Assembly: GCF_964204645.1 (NCBI RefSeq)
Contig: NC_134028.1
Span: 8,473,001-8,537,000, forward strand
Reading direction: 5' to 3'
Length of the DNA stretch: 64,000 nt
Source: Tubulanus polymorphus
Lineage: Eukaryota; Nemertea; Palaeonemertea; Tubulaniformes; Tubulanidae
Below, in pieces: positions 63,728 to 64,000 of this stretch (its first letter is position 1; each line of letters begins with the position of its first letter). A program made the translations under genes and the position numbers. The notes below the pieces were generated by a model. The model had not been told where the DNA came from and ran no database searches. It saw only the letters and a program-made list of their open reading frames with translations.

Positions 63728-64000
63728 TATTTTAGAAAAAAAAGTAAAAAAAATAATTAAATATCTCACTACTTTTGTCTATCTATGTGGAGCAATTAAA
63801 TTGTCCAGATAAGTCATTTCGGATTCTAGATATTCATTATTTTTATTAATTTATTTTGTTTTTATTTGAATATTTGAATTTGAATTTGTTAATCAATTAA
63901 CATAGTAATTGATTACTAATTTGATTAAAAATTATATCATAATTAAGTTAAAAATACATAATTCATTTATCAGTTTTCATTCTTACATTCTTTTCATTTG
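63728..64000. other. AT-rich non-coding end of window
   Basis: No open frame. A short less AT-rich part (about 63770-63830) is followed by AT-rich sequence containing TTGAATTTGAATTTG-like repeats. No inverted match to the left edge (47.3-47.8 kb) was seen by eye, so the right terminus of the element is probably beyond the window. Confidence 0.4.

Larger units (their letters stand above)
47736..64000 (+). mobile_element. Polinton/adintovirus-like integrated virus, right end outside window
   Basis: A compact block of 14 intronless genes, almost all on the plus strand, with strongly AT-ending codons unlike the host. It contains the Polinton hallmarks: protein-primed DNA polymerase B, double-jelly-roll major capsid protein, penton-like minor capsid protein, rve integrase with chromodomain and A32-like packaging ATPase, plus conserved small membrane proteins. 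Unusual additions are a polymerase intein and a VLTF3-like transcription factor. The adenain-like protease of most Polintons was not found. Neither terminal inverted repeat is visible. Apart from the polymerase gene all frames are open, which points to a recent insertion. Confidence 0.9.

Noticed and set aside
47736-64000. Fragment of a giant virus or a virophage
   Set aside because: The gene set (protein-primed polymerase, Polinton-type capsid proteins, rve integrase with chromodomain, small A32-like ATPase) fits Polintons/adintoviruses. Intein and VLTF3-like gene alone do not make it an NCLDV.

Overview
The window is animal genomic DNA, probably from a marine invertebrate: intron-rich genes, an ependymin-related secreted protein, a CUB/EGF protein, TMEM26, MFSD11, a MoaC-type molybdenum cofactor gene, and many short dispersed repeats. 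The species cannot be fixed from the sequence alone. Exon chains below were built by hand from GT/AG sites and matching phases, without transcript evidence.

Layout of the host part (1-47.7 kb): a CUB-EGF-CUB-CUB gene (808-8285, +); a repeat-rich region with a minisatellite, a damaged SGNH/PHD gene (14986-16426, -) and a 248-bp inverted repeat (17446-17989); an intronless class A GPCR (19202-20173, +); TMEM26-like (21220-23344, -); a stand-alone MOCS1B/MoaC gene with a mitochondrial-type leader (24581-26025, +); a RING-H2 protein (26305-27447, +); an acidic, possibly myristoylated protein (28872-29726, +); tRNA-Cys(GCA) at 31040; an ependymin-related gene (33564-34734, -); and a 13-exon MFSD11 gene (38447-45296, +) followed by a second version of its last exon (46335-46505) and a second copy of its first exon (47192-47290).

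From about 47.74 kb to at least 63.73 kb the sequence changes abruptly to very AT-rich, intronless, tightly packed genes. This is a Polinton/adintovirus-like integrated virus: protein-primed family-B DNA polymerase, double-jelly-roll major capsid protein, penton-like minor capsid protein, integrase with a C-terminal chromodomain, A32-type packaging ATPase, and several small membrane or virion proteins of the kind found in these elements. The polymerase gene carries a LAGLIDADG intein in its Pol C motif and has two breaks (an in-frame TGA and a frameshift inside the intein). All other element frames look intact. No adenain-like protease and no terminal inverted repeat are visible, so the right end probably lies beyond the window, or the left end is truncated.

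The most unusual part is how the element seems to be transcribed. Nearly every gene is preceded by TAA(T/A) plus a T-run, then at a near-fixed distance a TAAAT that usually overlaps the start codon as TAAATG. The same 19-nt spacing between motif start and ATG recurs gene after gene, and where the ATG is displaced by 3 nt the TAAAT keeps its place. This resembles the poxvirus late-promoter plan. The single opposite-strand gene (52864-54165) encodes C2H2 fingers, a zinc ribbon and a C-terminal region that looks like the poxvirus/NCLDV late transcription factor VLTF3. Together they suggest a Polinton-type virus with its own poxvirus-like late transcription programme, but no RNA polymerase gene is visible.
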